A stretch of 64,000 nucleotides of DNA from Methylobacterium sp. Leaf465 (GTDB lineage Bacteria > Pseudomonadota > Alphaproteobacteria > Rhizobiales > Beijerinckiaceae). This document shows, one piece after another, positions 32,721 to 40,670 of this stretch. Numbering within the stretch: position 1 is the first letter of the stretch; every line of letters starts with the position of its first letter. The notes beneath the pieces were generated by a model. That model did not search any database. It was not told the origin of the DNA and worked only from the letters and a program-made list of their open reading frames with translations. Position numbers and translations under genes: made by a program. The stretch covers positions 405,762 through 469,761 of the forward strand of contig NZ_LMRA01000034.1 in NCBI RefSeq assembly GCF_001424705.1, given 5' to 3'.

Positions 32721-33434
32721 TCACGCCGCCTTCACGCCGAGGAAGCGGTCGCGCGCCGCCTCGTCGGCGACGAAGTCGGCATTGCCGGCCGCGTAGGCGA
32801 CGCGGCCGAGTTCGAGGATGTAGTGGCGGTCGGCCAGGCTCGTGCAGACCGCCAGGTTCTGCTCCACCAGCAGGATCGGGACCCCGGCCTCGCGGATGGC
32901 GCGGATCTGGGCCACGATCTCTTCGACGATGACGGGGGCGAGGCCCTCCACCGGCTCGTCGAGCATGAGGAGCTTCGGCCCGGAGAGGAGGGCGCGGGCG
33001 ATGGAGAGCATCTGCTGCTCGCCGCCCGAGAGCTGCGCGCCCCCGTTGCGGCGGCGCTCTTCGAGACGCGGGAACATCGCGTAGATGTCCCGCAGGCCCC
33101 AGGGCGAGCCCTTGCGCACGGCGATGGCGAGATTCTCCGCGACGCTGAGCAGGCTGAAGATGCCCCGGTCCTCCGGCACGAGGGTGAGGCCGGCCCGGGC
33201 GATGCGGTGGGCGGGCCAGCCCGCCACGTCGGTTCCGTGGAACTGCACCCGGCCGCCGCGCGGGGGCAGGAGGCCGCTGATCGCCTTGAGCGTCGAGGTC
33301 TTGCCGGCACCGTTGCGCCCGAGCAGGCAGACGATCTCGCCGTCGCGCACCTCCAGGCTGACGCCCTGGAGGATGTGGCTCTTGCCGTAGAAGCCCTGGA
33401 CCGCGTCCAGGCTGAGGGCGACCGGGCCGCTCAC
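32721..33434 (-). CDS. livF: ABC importer ATP-binding protein, LivF type
   Basis: A 237-residue ATPase: Walker A LLGRNGAGKTST, Q-loop, signature LSGGEQQMLSIARALLSGPKLLMLDEP with Walker B, and H-loop ILLVEQNL. The short length and ILQGVSLEVRDGEIVCLLGRNG are typical of LivF of the branched-chain amino acid/urea class. Both ends overlap or touch neighbours (ATGA with livG; GTGA possible with the M20 gene). It works with LivG to energise import. Confidence 0.93.
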   Translation of the reverse strand: MSGPVALSLDAVQGFYGKSHILQGVSLEVRDGEIVCLLGRNGAGKTSTLKAISGLLPPRGGRVQFHGTDVAGWPAHRIARAGLTLVPEDRGIFSLLSVAENLAIAVRKGSPWGLRDIYAMFPRLEERRRNGGAQLSGGEQQMLSIARALLSGPKLLMLDEPVEGLAPVIVEEIVAQIRAIREAGVPILLVEQNLAVCTSLADRHYILELGRVAYAAGNADFVADEAARDRFLGVKAA

Positions 33435-34219
33435 GAGGCGTGCGCCCGGGCGGGCGTGAGGTCGCCCGTGATCATGTTGCCGAGATAGGCCCGCCGCACC
33501 TCCGGGTCGTCGCGGACCCGGGCCGGCGGCCCCTCCACCAGCACGCGGCCGGCGCGCATCACCGTCACGGTGTCGGAGATGTTCATGACGATGCCCATGT
33601 TGTGCTCGATGAACAGGACGGTGTGGTCGCGGCCGAGGTCGCGGATCAGCGCCGTCATGGCGGCGATGTCGTCGATGCCCATGCCGGAGGTCGGCTCGTC
33701 GAGGAGGATGACCTTCGGCGCCGCCGCCATCGCCATCCCGACCTCCAGGCGCCGCTGCTGGCCGTGCGAGAGCGCGCCCGCGGCGCGCAGGGCCACCGCG
33801 GTCAGGTCGAGGCGGTCCAGCATCGCCTCGGCCATGGCCAGCGCCGGCCGGTTCGCCTCGGCCCGGCGCCAGGGGGCCAGCGCCTGCCAGGGCGTCTTGC
33901 CCTGCGCGGCCAGCCGCAGGTTCTCACGGACGCTCAAGGTCGGGAACAGGCTGGTGACCTGGAAGGAGCGGGCGAGGCCGAGGCGCACCCGCTCGTGGTC
34001 GGCGGTGCGGGTGATGTCCCGGCTGCCCAGGGTGATGCGCCCGGCCGAGGGCGCGATCCGGCCGGTCAGCGCGTGGAACAGGGTCGTCTTGCCGGCGCCG
34101 TTCGGGCCGATGATCGAGTGGACGCTGTTCTCGGCGATGCGCAGGGTCACGTCCTGCAGGGCGACGAAGCTGCCGTAGCGGACGCCCAGGGCGTCGGTGG
34201 CGAGGATCGGCGCGCTCAT
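33431..34219 (-). CDS. livG: ABC importer ATP-binding protein, LivG type
   Basis: The protein has 262 residues: Walker A IIGPNGAGKTTLFHALTG, signature LSHGQQRRLEVGMAMAAAPKVILLDEP and H-loop VLFIEHNMGIVMNISDTVTVM. The insertion after the Q-loop and the C-terminal VRDDPEVRRAYLGN mark the LivG type. Its start overlaps the livM stop by four bases and its stop overlaps the livF start. Confidence 0.93.
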   Translation of the reverse strand: MSAPILATDALGVRYGSFVALQDVTLRIAENSVHSIIGPNGAGKTTLFHALTGRIAPSAGRITLGSRDITRTADHERVRLGLARSFQVTSLFPTLSVRENLRLAAQGKTPWQALAPWRRAEANRPALAMAEAMLDRLDLTAVALRAAGALSHGQQRRLEVGMAMAAAPKVILLDEPTSGMGIDDIAAMTALIRDLGRDHTVLFIEHNMGIVMNISDTVTVMRAGRVLVEGPPARVRDDPEVRRAYLGNMITGDLTPARAHAS

Positions 34220-35271
34220 CGGGCGACCTCCGGTGCGCGGCCGGTCTCCGCGCCGGGAAGAGCCTCCGGCGCGGGCGCGACCTCGGGGGCGGTCACCACG
34301 GGCCGGTCCGGCGCCGGATCGTCGACCGGCGGCGCCCGCGTCACGAGGGCGACGGCGTGCTCGATCAGGCCCCAGAGGCCGCGCTGCAGGAACAGCGTGA
34401 TGACGATGAGGAGGAGCCCGAGGAGGAGGAGCCAGCGCGGCCAGATCGCCGAGAGGGCGTCGGCGGCGAGCAGGTAGGCGCCGGCCCCGAGGAGCGAGGC
34501 GAACAGGTTGGCGCTGCCGCCGATGATCGTCATGATCAGCAGGGTCTCGCTGGTATGGTAGTCGATGTTCGAGAGGGGCGCGACGCCGATCAGCATGGCG
34601 TGGAGCGCGCCCGCGAAGGCCGTCACCGCCCCGGAGATCGCGAAGGCCGCGACCTTGAAGGCGCGCACCGGATAGCCGATCGCCCCGGCCCGGCCCTCGT
34701 TGTCGCGGATGGCGAGCAGGGTGCGCCCGAAGGTCGAGAGCGCGACCCGCTGCAGGGCGGCGAAGAGCCCGAGGAAGAGCACGGCCACGAAGGCGTAGTA
34801 GGTCCAGGGATCGGCCAAAACCGTGCCGGCGAGGCGCGGGCGGGGAATGTCGAGCAGGCCGTTGTCGCCGCCCGTGAGGCCGCTGAAGGTGTAGGCCAGG
34901 AAGTAGAACATCTGCGAGAAGGCCAGCGTCAGCATGACGAAGTAGACGCCCTGGCGCCGGATCGAGACCCAGCCCACGGCGGCCGCCACCAGCGCCCCCA
35001 GGGCCAGGGACAGCAGCAGCATGACGGGGGCGGGCAGGCCGGCGCGGACGAGGCCGAGCCCGGCGACGTAGCTGCCCAGGCCGAAGAAGATGCCCTGGCC
35101 GAAGGAGAGGAGGCCCGTGTAGCCCAGCAGCAGGTTGCAGGCGGCGACCGCCAGCCCGTAGATCAGGATCTCGCTGGCCAGCGTGCCGGAGCGCATGACG
35201 AGCGGCAGGACCAGCACGGCGGCGAGCGCGAGGCCGAACTGTACGAGAGGCCGGTCGAGAAGAGGGACCAT
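34216..35271 (-). CDS. livM: ABC importer permease, LivM type, with Pro-rich C-terminal tail
   Basis: The protein has 351 residues, about nine to ten hydrophobic segments and the LivM signature (LLGYTGLLSFGQGIFFGLGSYVAG; TIIGGSANLFASLLGAGAYLL). After the last helix it has a tail of about 45 residues rich in Pro, Ala and Glu (APPVDDPAPDRPVVTAPEVA), longer than usual in this family. It forms the pore with LivH. Confidence 0.92.
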   Translation of the reverse strand: MVPLLDRPLVQFGLALAAVLVLPLVMRSGTLASEILIYGLAVAACNLLLGYTGLLSFGQGIFFGLGSYVAGLGLVRAGLPAPVMLLLSLALGALVAAAVGWVSIRRQGVYFVMLTLAFSQMFYFLAYTFSGLTGGDNGLLDIPRPRLAGTVLADPWTYYAFVAVLFLGLFAALQRVALSTFGRTLLAIRDNEGRAGAIGYPVRAFKVAAFAISGAVTAFAGALHAMLIGVAPLSNIDYHTSETLLIMTIIGGSANLFASLLGAGAYLLAADALSAIWPRWLLLLGLLLIVITLFLQRGLWGLIEHAVALVTRAPPVDDPAPDRPVVTAPEVAPAPEALPGAETGRAPEVAR

Positions 35272-35284
35272 CGCGGAAAAATCC

Positions 35285-36139
35285 TCAGGCCCGGCCGAAC
35301 AGGCCGCGCGGCATCGCCATGATGATGCCGGCCATGCCGAGATAGATGACGAGGCGCGCCCCCTCGGGCCACAGGGTGGCCATCAGGCTCTGGGCGATGC
35401 CAACGAGGAGGCCGGCGGCGAGCGCCCCGGCGTAGCTGCCCATGCCGCCGATCACCACCACCACGAAGGCGATGCCGAGCGCCTCGACGCCCATGAAGGG
35501 CTCGACGCCGCGGATGGGGGCGGCCAGCGCCCCGGCCAGCCCCGCGAGCCCCGCGCCGAGGGCGAAGACGGCGGTGTTGATGCGCAAGGTATCGTAGCCG
35601 AGGAGCGCCATGTTCGCGGGCGATTCCGACCCCGCCCGCACGATGGCGCCGAGCCGCGTCCGGTCGAGGAGCCACCACAGGCCCGCGGCCAGGAGCGCCG
35701 TGAAGCCGATCACGAAGAGCCGGTACTCCGGATAGACGAAGTCGCCGAGGATCAACACGCCGCTCAGTTCCTCCGGCGGGGCGACGTTCCCGCCGAGGGG
35801 TCCCCAGACGATGATGACGAGTTCCTGCACCACCAGGGCGAGGCCGACGGTGACGAGGATGTGGAAGGTGTGGGGCAGCTGGTAGACCCGGCGCAGGAGC
35901 AGCCGCTCGGTCAGGGCCGCCAGCCCCGCGACGACGAGGGCGGCGAGCGGCATCGCCACCCAGAAGCTCAGGCCCCGCTCGACGCCCTCGTAGGCGAGGT
36001 AGGCCCCCAGCAGGTAGAACGCCCCGTGGGCGAAATTCACGAACTGCAGCAGCCCGAAGATGATGCTCAGGCCCACCGCCAGGAGGAAGTAGAGCATCCC
36101 GAGCCCGAGGCCGTTCAGGATCTGGAACAGGTAGGTCAC
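35285..36139 (-). CDS. livH: ABC importer permease, LivH type
   Basis: The protein has 284 residues, eight or so hydrophobic helices and the LivH pattern: LQILNGLGLGMLYFLLAVGLSIIFGLLQFVNFAHGAFYLLGAY at the N-terminus and GIAFVVVVIGGMGSYAGALAAGLLVGIAQS near the C-terminus. It is followed by livM after 13 bases and preceded by the substrate-binding gene across a hairpin-rich 138-bp gap. Confidence 0.93.
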   Translation of the reverse strand: MTYLFQILNGLGLGMLYFLLAVGLSIIFGLLQFVNFAHGAFYLLGAYLAYEGVERGLSFWVAMPLAALVVAGLAALTERLLLRRVYQLPHTFHILVTVGLALVVQELVIIVWGPLGGNVAPPEELSGVLILGDFVYPEYRLFVIGFTALLAAGLWWLLDRTRLGAIVRAGSESPANMALLGYDTLRINTAVFALGAGLAGLAGALAAPIRGVEPFMGVEALGIAFVVVVIGGMGSYAGALAAGLLVGIAQSLMATLWPEGARLVIYLGMAGIIMAMPRGLFGRA

Positions 36140-36214
36140 GGAGTCTCCCGTTCAGCCAAGGTGTCGTCCGCGTCGCGGGTCGGGTGAGGGGTGCGCGCTG
36201 TCCGGAGAGGTCGC

Positions 36215-36262
36215 CCCCTCGCCCGGTCGCTCCGCGACCACCCTCCTCCGCGGAGGGGGGAG
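36215..36262. repeat. Hairpin cluster between the binding-protein gene and livH
   Basis: A 6-bp stem with 3-base loop (GGTCGC-TCC-GCGACC, 36225-36239) is followed by the perfect palindrome CCTCCGCGGAGG (36245-36256); CCCCCTC at 36215 can also pair with the G-run after it. Such a structure after a binding-protein gene often slows RNA decay or attenuates downstream transcription, giving more binding protein than permease. It may also belong to a dispersed repeat family. Confidence 0.55.
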
Positions 36263-36277
36263 GGTCGGAGCCAACCC

Positions 36278-37495
36278 TCACGCCATCTTGCAGCCGGCGG
36301 CCTCGGGCGAGAGGAACGACTTGCCGGACTGGATGACGTCGGCGAAGTCGTCCTTGTCCTTCATGGCGGACTTCGCCTTGCCCTTGAGCAGGTAGTAATC
36401 CTTGATGACCTGGTGGTCGGCGGCGCGGATCTCCTCCTCGCCGGTCAGGCCGGCATAGCGCATCCCTTCGAGGGCCTTGATCACGGCGGGGCCGTCGGCG
36501 CTGCCGGCCTTGGCGGCGGCGTCGAGGAGCAGCTTGGTGATCTGGTACGAGCCGGCGAAGGAGTAGTTCGGCGTCATCCTGGCGGTCTCGCGGACCTTGG
36601 CCACCAGGGCCTTGTTCAGGGGCGAGTCGATGCCGTGCCAGTACTGCGCGCCGAAATAGACGCCCTCGCAGAGATCGGCACCCAGGGCCTCGAACTGCTC
36701 CAGGCCCGAGGCCCAGGCGAGCACGATGGTCATGCGCTTCTTGAGGCCGAAGCTCACCGCCTGGCGCAGGGCATCCGAGGATTGCGAGCCGAAGTTGAGG
36801 AGCAGCAGCACGTCGGGCTTGGCCGCGATCGCGTTGGTCAGGTAGCCGCTGAACTCCTTCTCGGCCAGCGAGTGATAGCTGTTGCCGACATGCTCGATGC
36901 CCTTCTCCTGGAAGACCGCCTTGGCGGCGCTCAGCAGGCCCTCGCCGAACACGTATTGCGGAGTGATGGTGTACCAGCGCTTGGCGTTGGGCATCTGCGC
37001 GATGAGGGGCCGCACCGTCTGCGCGATGGCGCCGAAGGTCGGCACCGTCCAGCGGAAGGTGCTGCGGTTGCAGTCGGAGCCCGTGATCTCGTCGGCGCCC
37101 GCCGTGGTGATGAAGACGCCGTCGGACTTCGCCGCCTCCTTGCCCATCACCAGGGCCTCGGAGGAGAGGATGCCGCCGGCGAAGAGCCGGGTGCCCTGCG
37201 CCATCGCCTCCTGCACCTTGCGGGCGGCCGGCGCCGGCTTGCCCTCGGTGTCGATGTCCGCGACCGTGACGGTGCGTCCGAGGACCTTGCCGGCCTCCTG
37301 CGCCGCGAACGCGGCGCCGAGCGAGGCGTACTTGCCGTTGGCCGCGAAGGCGCCGGAGATCGGCAACGGGGCGCCGATGACGAGAGGCCCCTCCGCCGCG
37401 TGGGCGCCGCGCAGGACACCGGACACCGGGAGGCCGGAAGCCCCCAGGGCGGCCGCCGTCAGCGAGGTCTTCAGAAACGCACGACGATCACGCAT
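36278..37495 (-). CDS. ABC importer substrate-binding protein (branched-chain amino acid/amide class)
   Basis: The protein has 405 residues with a Tat signal (MRDRRAFLKTSLTAAALGASGLPVSGVLRGAHA). The mature part is a Peripla_BP_6 fold: LVIGAPLPISGAFAANGKYASLGAAFAAQE, GILSSEALVMGKEAAKSDGVFITTAGADEIT, YVFGEGLLSAAKAVF, DVLLLLNFGSQSSDALRQA. The ligand is not evident; the downstream M20 and M81 hydrolases suggest an amide, ureide or small peptide. First gene of the operon, directly behind a promoter with an operator-like palindrome. Confidence 0.92.
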   Translation of the reverse strand: MRDRRAFLKTSLTAAALGASGLPVSGVLRGAHAAEGPLVIGAPLPISGAFAANGKYASLGAAFAAQEAGKVLGRTVTVADIDTEGKPAPAARKVQEAMAQGTRLFAGGILSSEALVMGKEAAKSDGVFITTAGADEITGSDCNRSTFRWTVPTFGAIAQTVRPLIAQMPNAKRWYTITPQYVFGEGLLSAAKAVFQEKGIEHVGNSYHSLAEKEFSGYLTNAIAAKPDVLLLLNFGSQSSDALRQAVSFGLKKRMTIVLAWASGLEQFEALGADLCEGVYFGAQYWHGIDSPLNKALVAKVRETARMTPNYSFAGSYQITKLLLDAAAKAGSADGPAVIKALEGMRYAGLTGEEEIRAADHQVIKDYYLLKGKAKSAMKDKDDFADVIQSGKSFLSPEAAGCKMA

Positions 37496-37540
37496 GGCAC
37501 CGCTCCCCGCTCTCGCACCGGTCGAACTATCCAAACTATA

Positions 37541-37573
37541 CGCATAGAATATGCGCGTGTTCGATCCGTCAAG
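37541..37573 (-). promoter_or_regulatory. Promoter with palindrome over the -10 box, head of the ABC operon
   Basis: Reading on the minus strand, TTGACG (37573-37568) and TATTCT (37551-37546) are separated by 16 bases, a good sigma-70-type promoter. The perfect palindrome CGCATA-GAA-TATGCG (37541-37555) covers the -10 box. It lies 46 bases before the binding-protein ATG. This is a classic repressor site and fits the GntR regulator encoded at the other end of the operon. Confidence 0.6.
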
Positions 37574-37644
37574 CGGTCGTGGATGTTGCGCTGCACTTGT
37601 GCAATTGCGGGTCGTAAGCCGGGATTTCAGGCAGGCGATGCTCG

Positions 37645-37752
37645 TTATCGCTGCAGGATCGACCGGGTCTTGGCGCGCTTGACCGGGCCGAGGGCGAAGG
37701 TCGATTCGATCGAGGCGACGTCGTCGTGGCGGCTGAGGTTGTCGTTGGGGAA
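37645..37752 (-). pseudogene. C-terminal remnant of an Lrp/AsnC-type regulator
   Basis: The last 35 codons of an open frame read NLSRHDDVASIESTFALGPVKRAKTRSILQR, the closing beta-strand of Lrp/AsnC effector domains (VASIESSFALK-like). Upstream sequence in this frame is arginine-rich and without HTH or RAM domain. No intact gene remains. Divergent from the ABC operon, it may once have been another regulator. Confidence 0.5.
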
Positions 37753-37889
37753 GCGCGCCGCCTCCCGGTGGCGACGCCGGCGGGCTTCGCACGCCCGCCT
37801 CAGGGCGGAGCGCGCCAGCCGATCAAGGCGTCGCCGATCGGTCTGGGGCTGGACGGACGCGCCGATCCGACCCCGAGGGGGAGGCCGGT

Positions 37890-38240
37890 TCAGACCCCGA
37901 TCGCGCCGTTGTGCAGGGCGCGCAGCTCGACGTAGCTCATGGTCTCGCTGCTCCAGCTCGGCCCGTCGCAATCGTGGAGCCGCTTGGGGAGCGGCTTGTG
38001 CTTGTCGCCCTGGTAGAACCCCAACACGACGGTCTGTCCGTCGGTATCGTCGCGCTCGATCCGGTAGGCCGGCCGAACCTCCGATCCGAGGCGGCTGATC
38101 CGAACCCGCAGGGTCGGATTGCGCGCCTGGTCGGGGACCATGTTGCGGTAGACGCCTCTCAGGTACTCGAGGCGGTCGGCGTTCCGGCCCGCGAGATCCG
38201 CGATGGAGACGTTCTCGGCGAGCATGGCGGGGGAGGTCAT
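37890..38240 (-). CDS. Hypothetical protein, 116 residues
   Basis: MTSPAMLAENVSIADLAGRNADRLEYLRGVYRNMVPDQARNP is followed by a beta-rich part (LRVRISRLGSEVRPAYRIERDDTDGQTVVLGFYQGD). No signal, no membrane helix, no recognised family. The balanced composition and spacing before the transglutaminase-like gene support a real gene. Function unknown. Confidence 0.6.
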   Translation of the reverse strand: MTSPAMLAENVSIADLAGRNADRLEYLRGVYRNMVPDQARNPTLRVRISRLGSEVRPAYRIERDDTDGQTVVLGFYQGDKHKPLPKRLHDCDGPSWSSETMSYVELRALHNGAIGV

Positions 38241-38285
38241 GGGGTTCGGCTTTCGGTTGGGAGCGGGGGCGCTTCGCAGCGCCGG

Positions 38286-39101
38286 TCAGGCGACGGCCGG
38301 GGCTTCCTCGGTCGTCACAACGAATCGGGTCAGGGTGTTGGGCCCGAAGGTCAAGGTGAGCGGCACGTCGGCGGCATCCCGGCCGTAGGCGATCAGGATG
38401 CGGCCGATCCGCGACGCATTGTTGCGCGGATCGAAGGTGTGCCAGCTTCCATCGAGGAAGACCTCCATCCAGGCCGCGAAGTCGCCCGGTGCGTGCGGGA
38501 GCGGCAGGCCGATGTCGCTGACGTAGCCGTTGCAGTAGCGCGTCGGGATGTTGAGGCAGCGGCAGAAGGCGATGGCGAGGTGCGCGTAGTCGCGACAGAC
38601 GCCGCGCTGCTCCTCGAACACCTCGAAGGCGGTCCGGGTGGCGCGGGCATGCTCGTAGCCAAAGGTAATGCGGTCGTGCACGTAGTCGCAGATCGCCTGG
38701 ACACGGCTCCAGCCGGGCGGCAGATGGCCGAACAGGTCCCAGGCGATCTGCGAGAGGCGGTCGGTCTCGCAGTAGCGGCTGCCCAGGAGGAACAGGAGGC
38801 TGTCGGTCGGGAGCTGCGCGATGGGCGTCTCCGCCGCCGTCGGGTGCGGATGGTCCCCGCGGCCCCCGTCGCGCACGATCGTCTCGGTCTTCAGCGTGAA
38901 CGCGCCGGCCGGAGCCGTCATCCGCTGGCACCAGTTGCCGAAACTGTCGCGATAGCCCTCCAGCGGCACCGCGGGCTGCGTGACGAGGTGGTCCGGGCGC
39001 TCCAGGTCCGAAACCCGCGAGGCATGGACGTTGAGGGTGGCGATGACCGGGGTGGGCTGGGGGAAGGTGTAGGTCATCTCGCAGCCGACGAGGATGCGCA
39101 T
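38286..39101 (-). CDS. Transglutaminase-like superfamily protein
   Basis: The protein has 271 residues. An N-terminal beta domain (MRILVGCEMTYTFPQPTPVIATLNVH) precedes a transglutaminase core: the nucleophile is in EEQRGVCRDYAHLAIAFCRCLNIPTRY, and the Asp in WHTFDPRNNASRIGR. Where most members have HAW, this one has DFAAWMEV; this subgroup of alphaproteobacterial proteins, as I recall it, commonly lacks that His, so activity may depend on another base. It is cytosolic. Role unknown; peptide-bond cleavage or crosslinking is possible. Confidence 0.85.
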   Translation of the reverse strand: MRILVGCEMTYTFPQPTPVIATLNVHASRVSDLERPDHLVTQPAVPLEGYRDSFGNWCQRMTAPAGAFTLKTETIVRDGGRGDHPHPTAAETPIAQLPTDSLLFLLGSRYCETDRLSQIAWDLFGHLPPGWSRVQAICDYVHDRITFGYEHARATRTAFEVFEEQRGVCRDYAHLAIAFCRCLNIPTRYCNGYVSDIGLPLPHAPGDFAAWMEVFLDGSWHTFDPRNNASRIGRILIAYGRDAADVPLTLTFGPNTLTRFVVTTEEAPAVA

Positions 39102-39187
39102 GGGGTCTCTCCGGGATTGTCGTCGCGCGCGGGAGGGGGCCGCCGGGCCGCGAGGGGGCGGTTCCGCTGGCCGAGGGGCTTCTTCCC

Positions 39188-39451
39188 TCAGTGCAGGGTC
39201 GGCGGCGGCTCCAGGAACACGCGCATGCCATCGCCCGCCTCGACGGCCTCGGTGAACGCGTCGAGGGCATCCGCGTCGCAGGCGAAGGTGGTGTCCCAGA
39301 GGGTCGACCATCCCGTCGGATCGATGACCTCCAGCGTCCAGGGATCCTGGGAGCCGGCGAAGCGGTAGACGTTCACCGTCACCGTGATGCCGTCCTGGGT
39401 CGCCTGTCCGGTCAGGTCCGAGAACTCCATCGTCGGTTTCTCGTAGGGCAT
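39188..39451 (-). CDS. Hypothetical protein, 87 residues
   Basis: MPYEKPTMEFSDLTGQATQDGITVTVNVYRFAGSQDPWTLEVIDPTGWSTLWDTTFACDADALDAFTEAVEAGDGMRVFLEPP is an acidic, beta-then-helix protein. No family recognised. It lies 86 bases upstream of the transglutaminase-like gene on the same strand, so the two may be co-transcribed. Confidence 0.65.
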   Translation of the reverse strand: MPYEKPTMEFSDLTGQATQDGITVTVNVYRFAGSQDPWTLEVIDPTGWSTLWDTTFACDADALDAFTEAVEAGDGMRVFLEPPPTLH

Positions 39452-39836
39452 GCGGTGTCTTTCTCGATGGACGAGGTCACCGCAGGAGCCCGGACGGGTC
39501 CCTATCTCATGAGCCGAATAACAGGTCTTTAGCAGAGTTCGGGTCGCAACGGTTCGAAAATCGCAATCTACCGCAACGATGCGTCGTCTCATCGGCCCTG
39601 CACACTTTAGTCCAGTCCTCGTCGATCTCGGACCGAGAGAAAGTTCGCTTATCCGACAGGGCTGCATCGGGAGGCCGATGCGTCTGTGAACGTTCGGCCG
39701 CGAAGTCCTGTCACGGAGCGACGCGTTCCCAAGACACGGGCCAAGAGACGGGCCAAGACAGAGGCCCAGGCACAGAGCTCGTCCCGCGCGCCGGTGCGGC
39801 CGGGTCGATGACGGAAGGCTACCCGGCCTGGGCCAA
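39452..39836. other. Intergenic, no gene seen
   Basis: About 385 bases. Several short frames exist but none has protein-like composition together with a ribosome site. A T/A-richer part at 39510-39600 may hold the promoter of the 87-residue gene. Confidence 0.4.
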
Positions 39837-40010
39837 TTATCCAGTCTTGGCCAACAGAAAGAGCCCGGTGCCGATGGCGAGCAGGGTTCGGGACACCCGG
39901 GAGAAGGCGAGGGCGCCCGCGCCGTCCTCCAGGGATCGCAGATGGGCGACCTGGGCGAACAGCGCGGCCCAATAGGCGGCCCAGAGGCCCAGGACGGAGA
40001 TCAGCCCCAT
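39837..40010 (-). CDS. Small membrane protein, 57 residues
   Basis: MGLISVLGLWAAYWAALFAQVAHLRSL is one membrane helix and SRTLLAIGTGLFLLAKTG a second short one. It lies 11 bases behind the next minus-strand gene, so they probably form an operon. No family recognised. Confidence 0.5.
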   Translation of the reverse strand: MGLISVLGLWAAYWAALFAQVAHLRSLEDGAGALAFSRVSRTLLAIGTGLFLLAKTG

Positions 40011-40021
40011 CGGCCCGGCGG

Positions 40022-40234
40022 CTAGGCTTCCACCCGGCGCTCGTGCCGCCACAGCGCGATGGCGTGCCGGCGCGCCTCGTAGGCCCGCCGCATGGGCGTA
40101 TCGACGGCGCCTTGCCCCTCCGGACGGTAGCCGAAGCGGAGGACGCCGTCCGAGCCGTAGAGACGCGTCATCTCGGAACGCCACACCTGATCCGTGCGGG
40201 TGAGAACCGCCTCGGTCTCGGCCAATCGGTTCAT
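40022..40234 (-). CDS. Hypothetical protein, 70 residues
   Basis: MNRLAETEAVLTRTDQVWRSEMTRLYGSDGVLRFGYRPEGQGAVDTPMRRAYEARRHAIALWRHERRVEA is a helical, charged protein. Longer starts at 40270 and 40240 are possible. It lies just upstream of the 57-residue membrane protein. Unknown function. Confidence 0.55.
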   Translation of the reverse strand: MNRLAETEAVLTRTDQVWRSEMTRLYGSDGVLRFGYRPEGQGAVDTPMRRAYEARRHAIALWRHERRVEA

Positions 40235-40270
40235 GGGCATCGGGGCTCGCTGATGTGAAGTGATCTTCAT

Positions 40271-40670
40271 CTCAACGCGCGCGGACGCCGGAGGCTCCGG
40301 GACGCGTTCGGCACTTTCTGGCGCCGCCAGGGCCCCTCGCAGCCGTCGAACGCCCCTCCGGCCGCAGGGCGCCCCGCTCCGACATCCGGCCTGGGCCCAC
40401 CCTGACCGGAACCGGGTGTAGCCATTGTCAGGTATCCGGACTGGCCCCCTGGAGGTAATCCCCTTGGCGGAATTACTTTATCCGATCAACTGAGTATGAT
40501 TCGAGACATGCGGGATTCGTTCCAGATCTGACAGTTGTGGATGCCATCACGATTGCCGATGGATGGCATCATCGAATCATTGATCTGCGCTGGCCGAAGA
40601 GAAAAAGCCTGAGGGATTTGTCCTTTCGGCGCTGGACCAATTTTCTACTCTTGCGAGGGGACGCTTTGTC
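40271..40670. other. Intergenic before the RTX deacetylase gene
   Basis: No gene. An imperfect dyad (GTAATCC...GGAATTAC) sits near 40458-40480, and GAGGGG lies about ten bases before the ATG at 40671. The promoter is presumably here. Confidence 0.4.

Noticed and set aside
38286..39101. Loss of the catalytic His in the transglutaminase-like protein as a sign of a dead gene
   Set aside because: The DFAAW form appears to be normal in this subgroup, so it is a family trait and not decay.
40458..40480. GTAATCC...GGAATTAC dyad as an operator for the RTX gene
   Set aside because: The arms are offset by one base and the element is 190 bases from the start codon; too weak to call.
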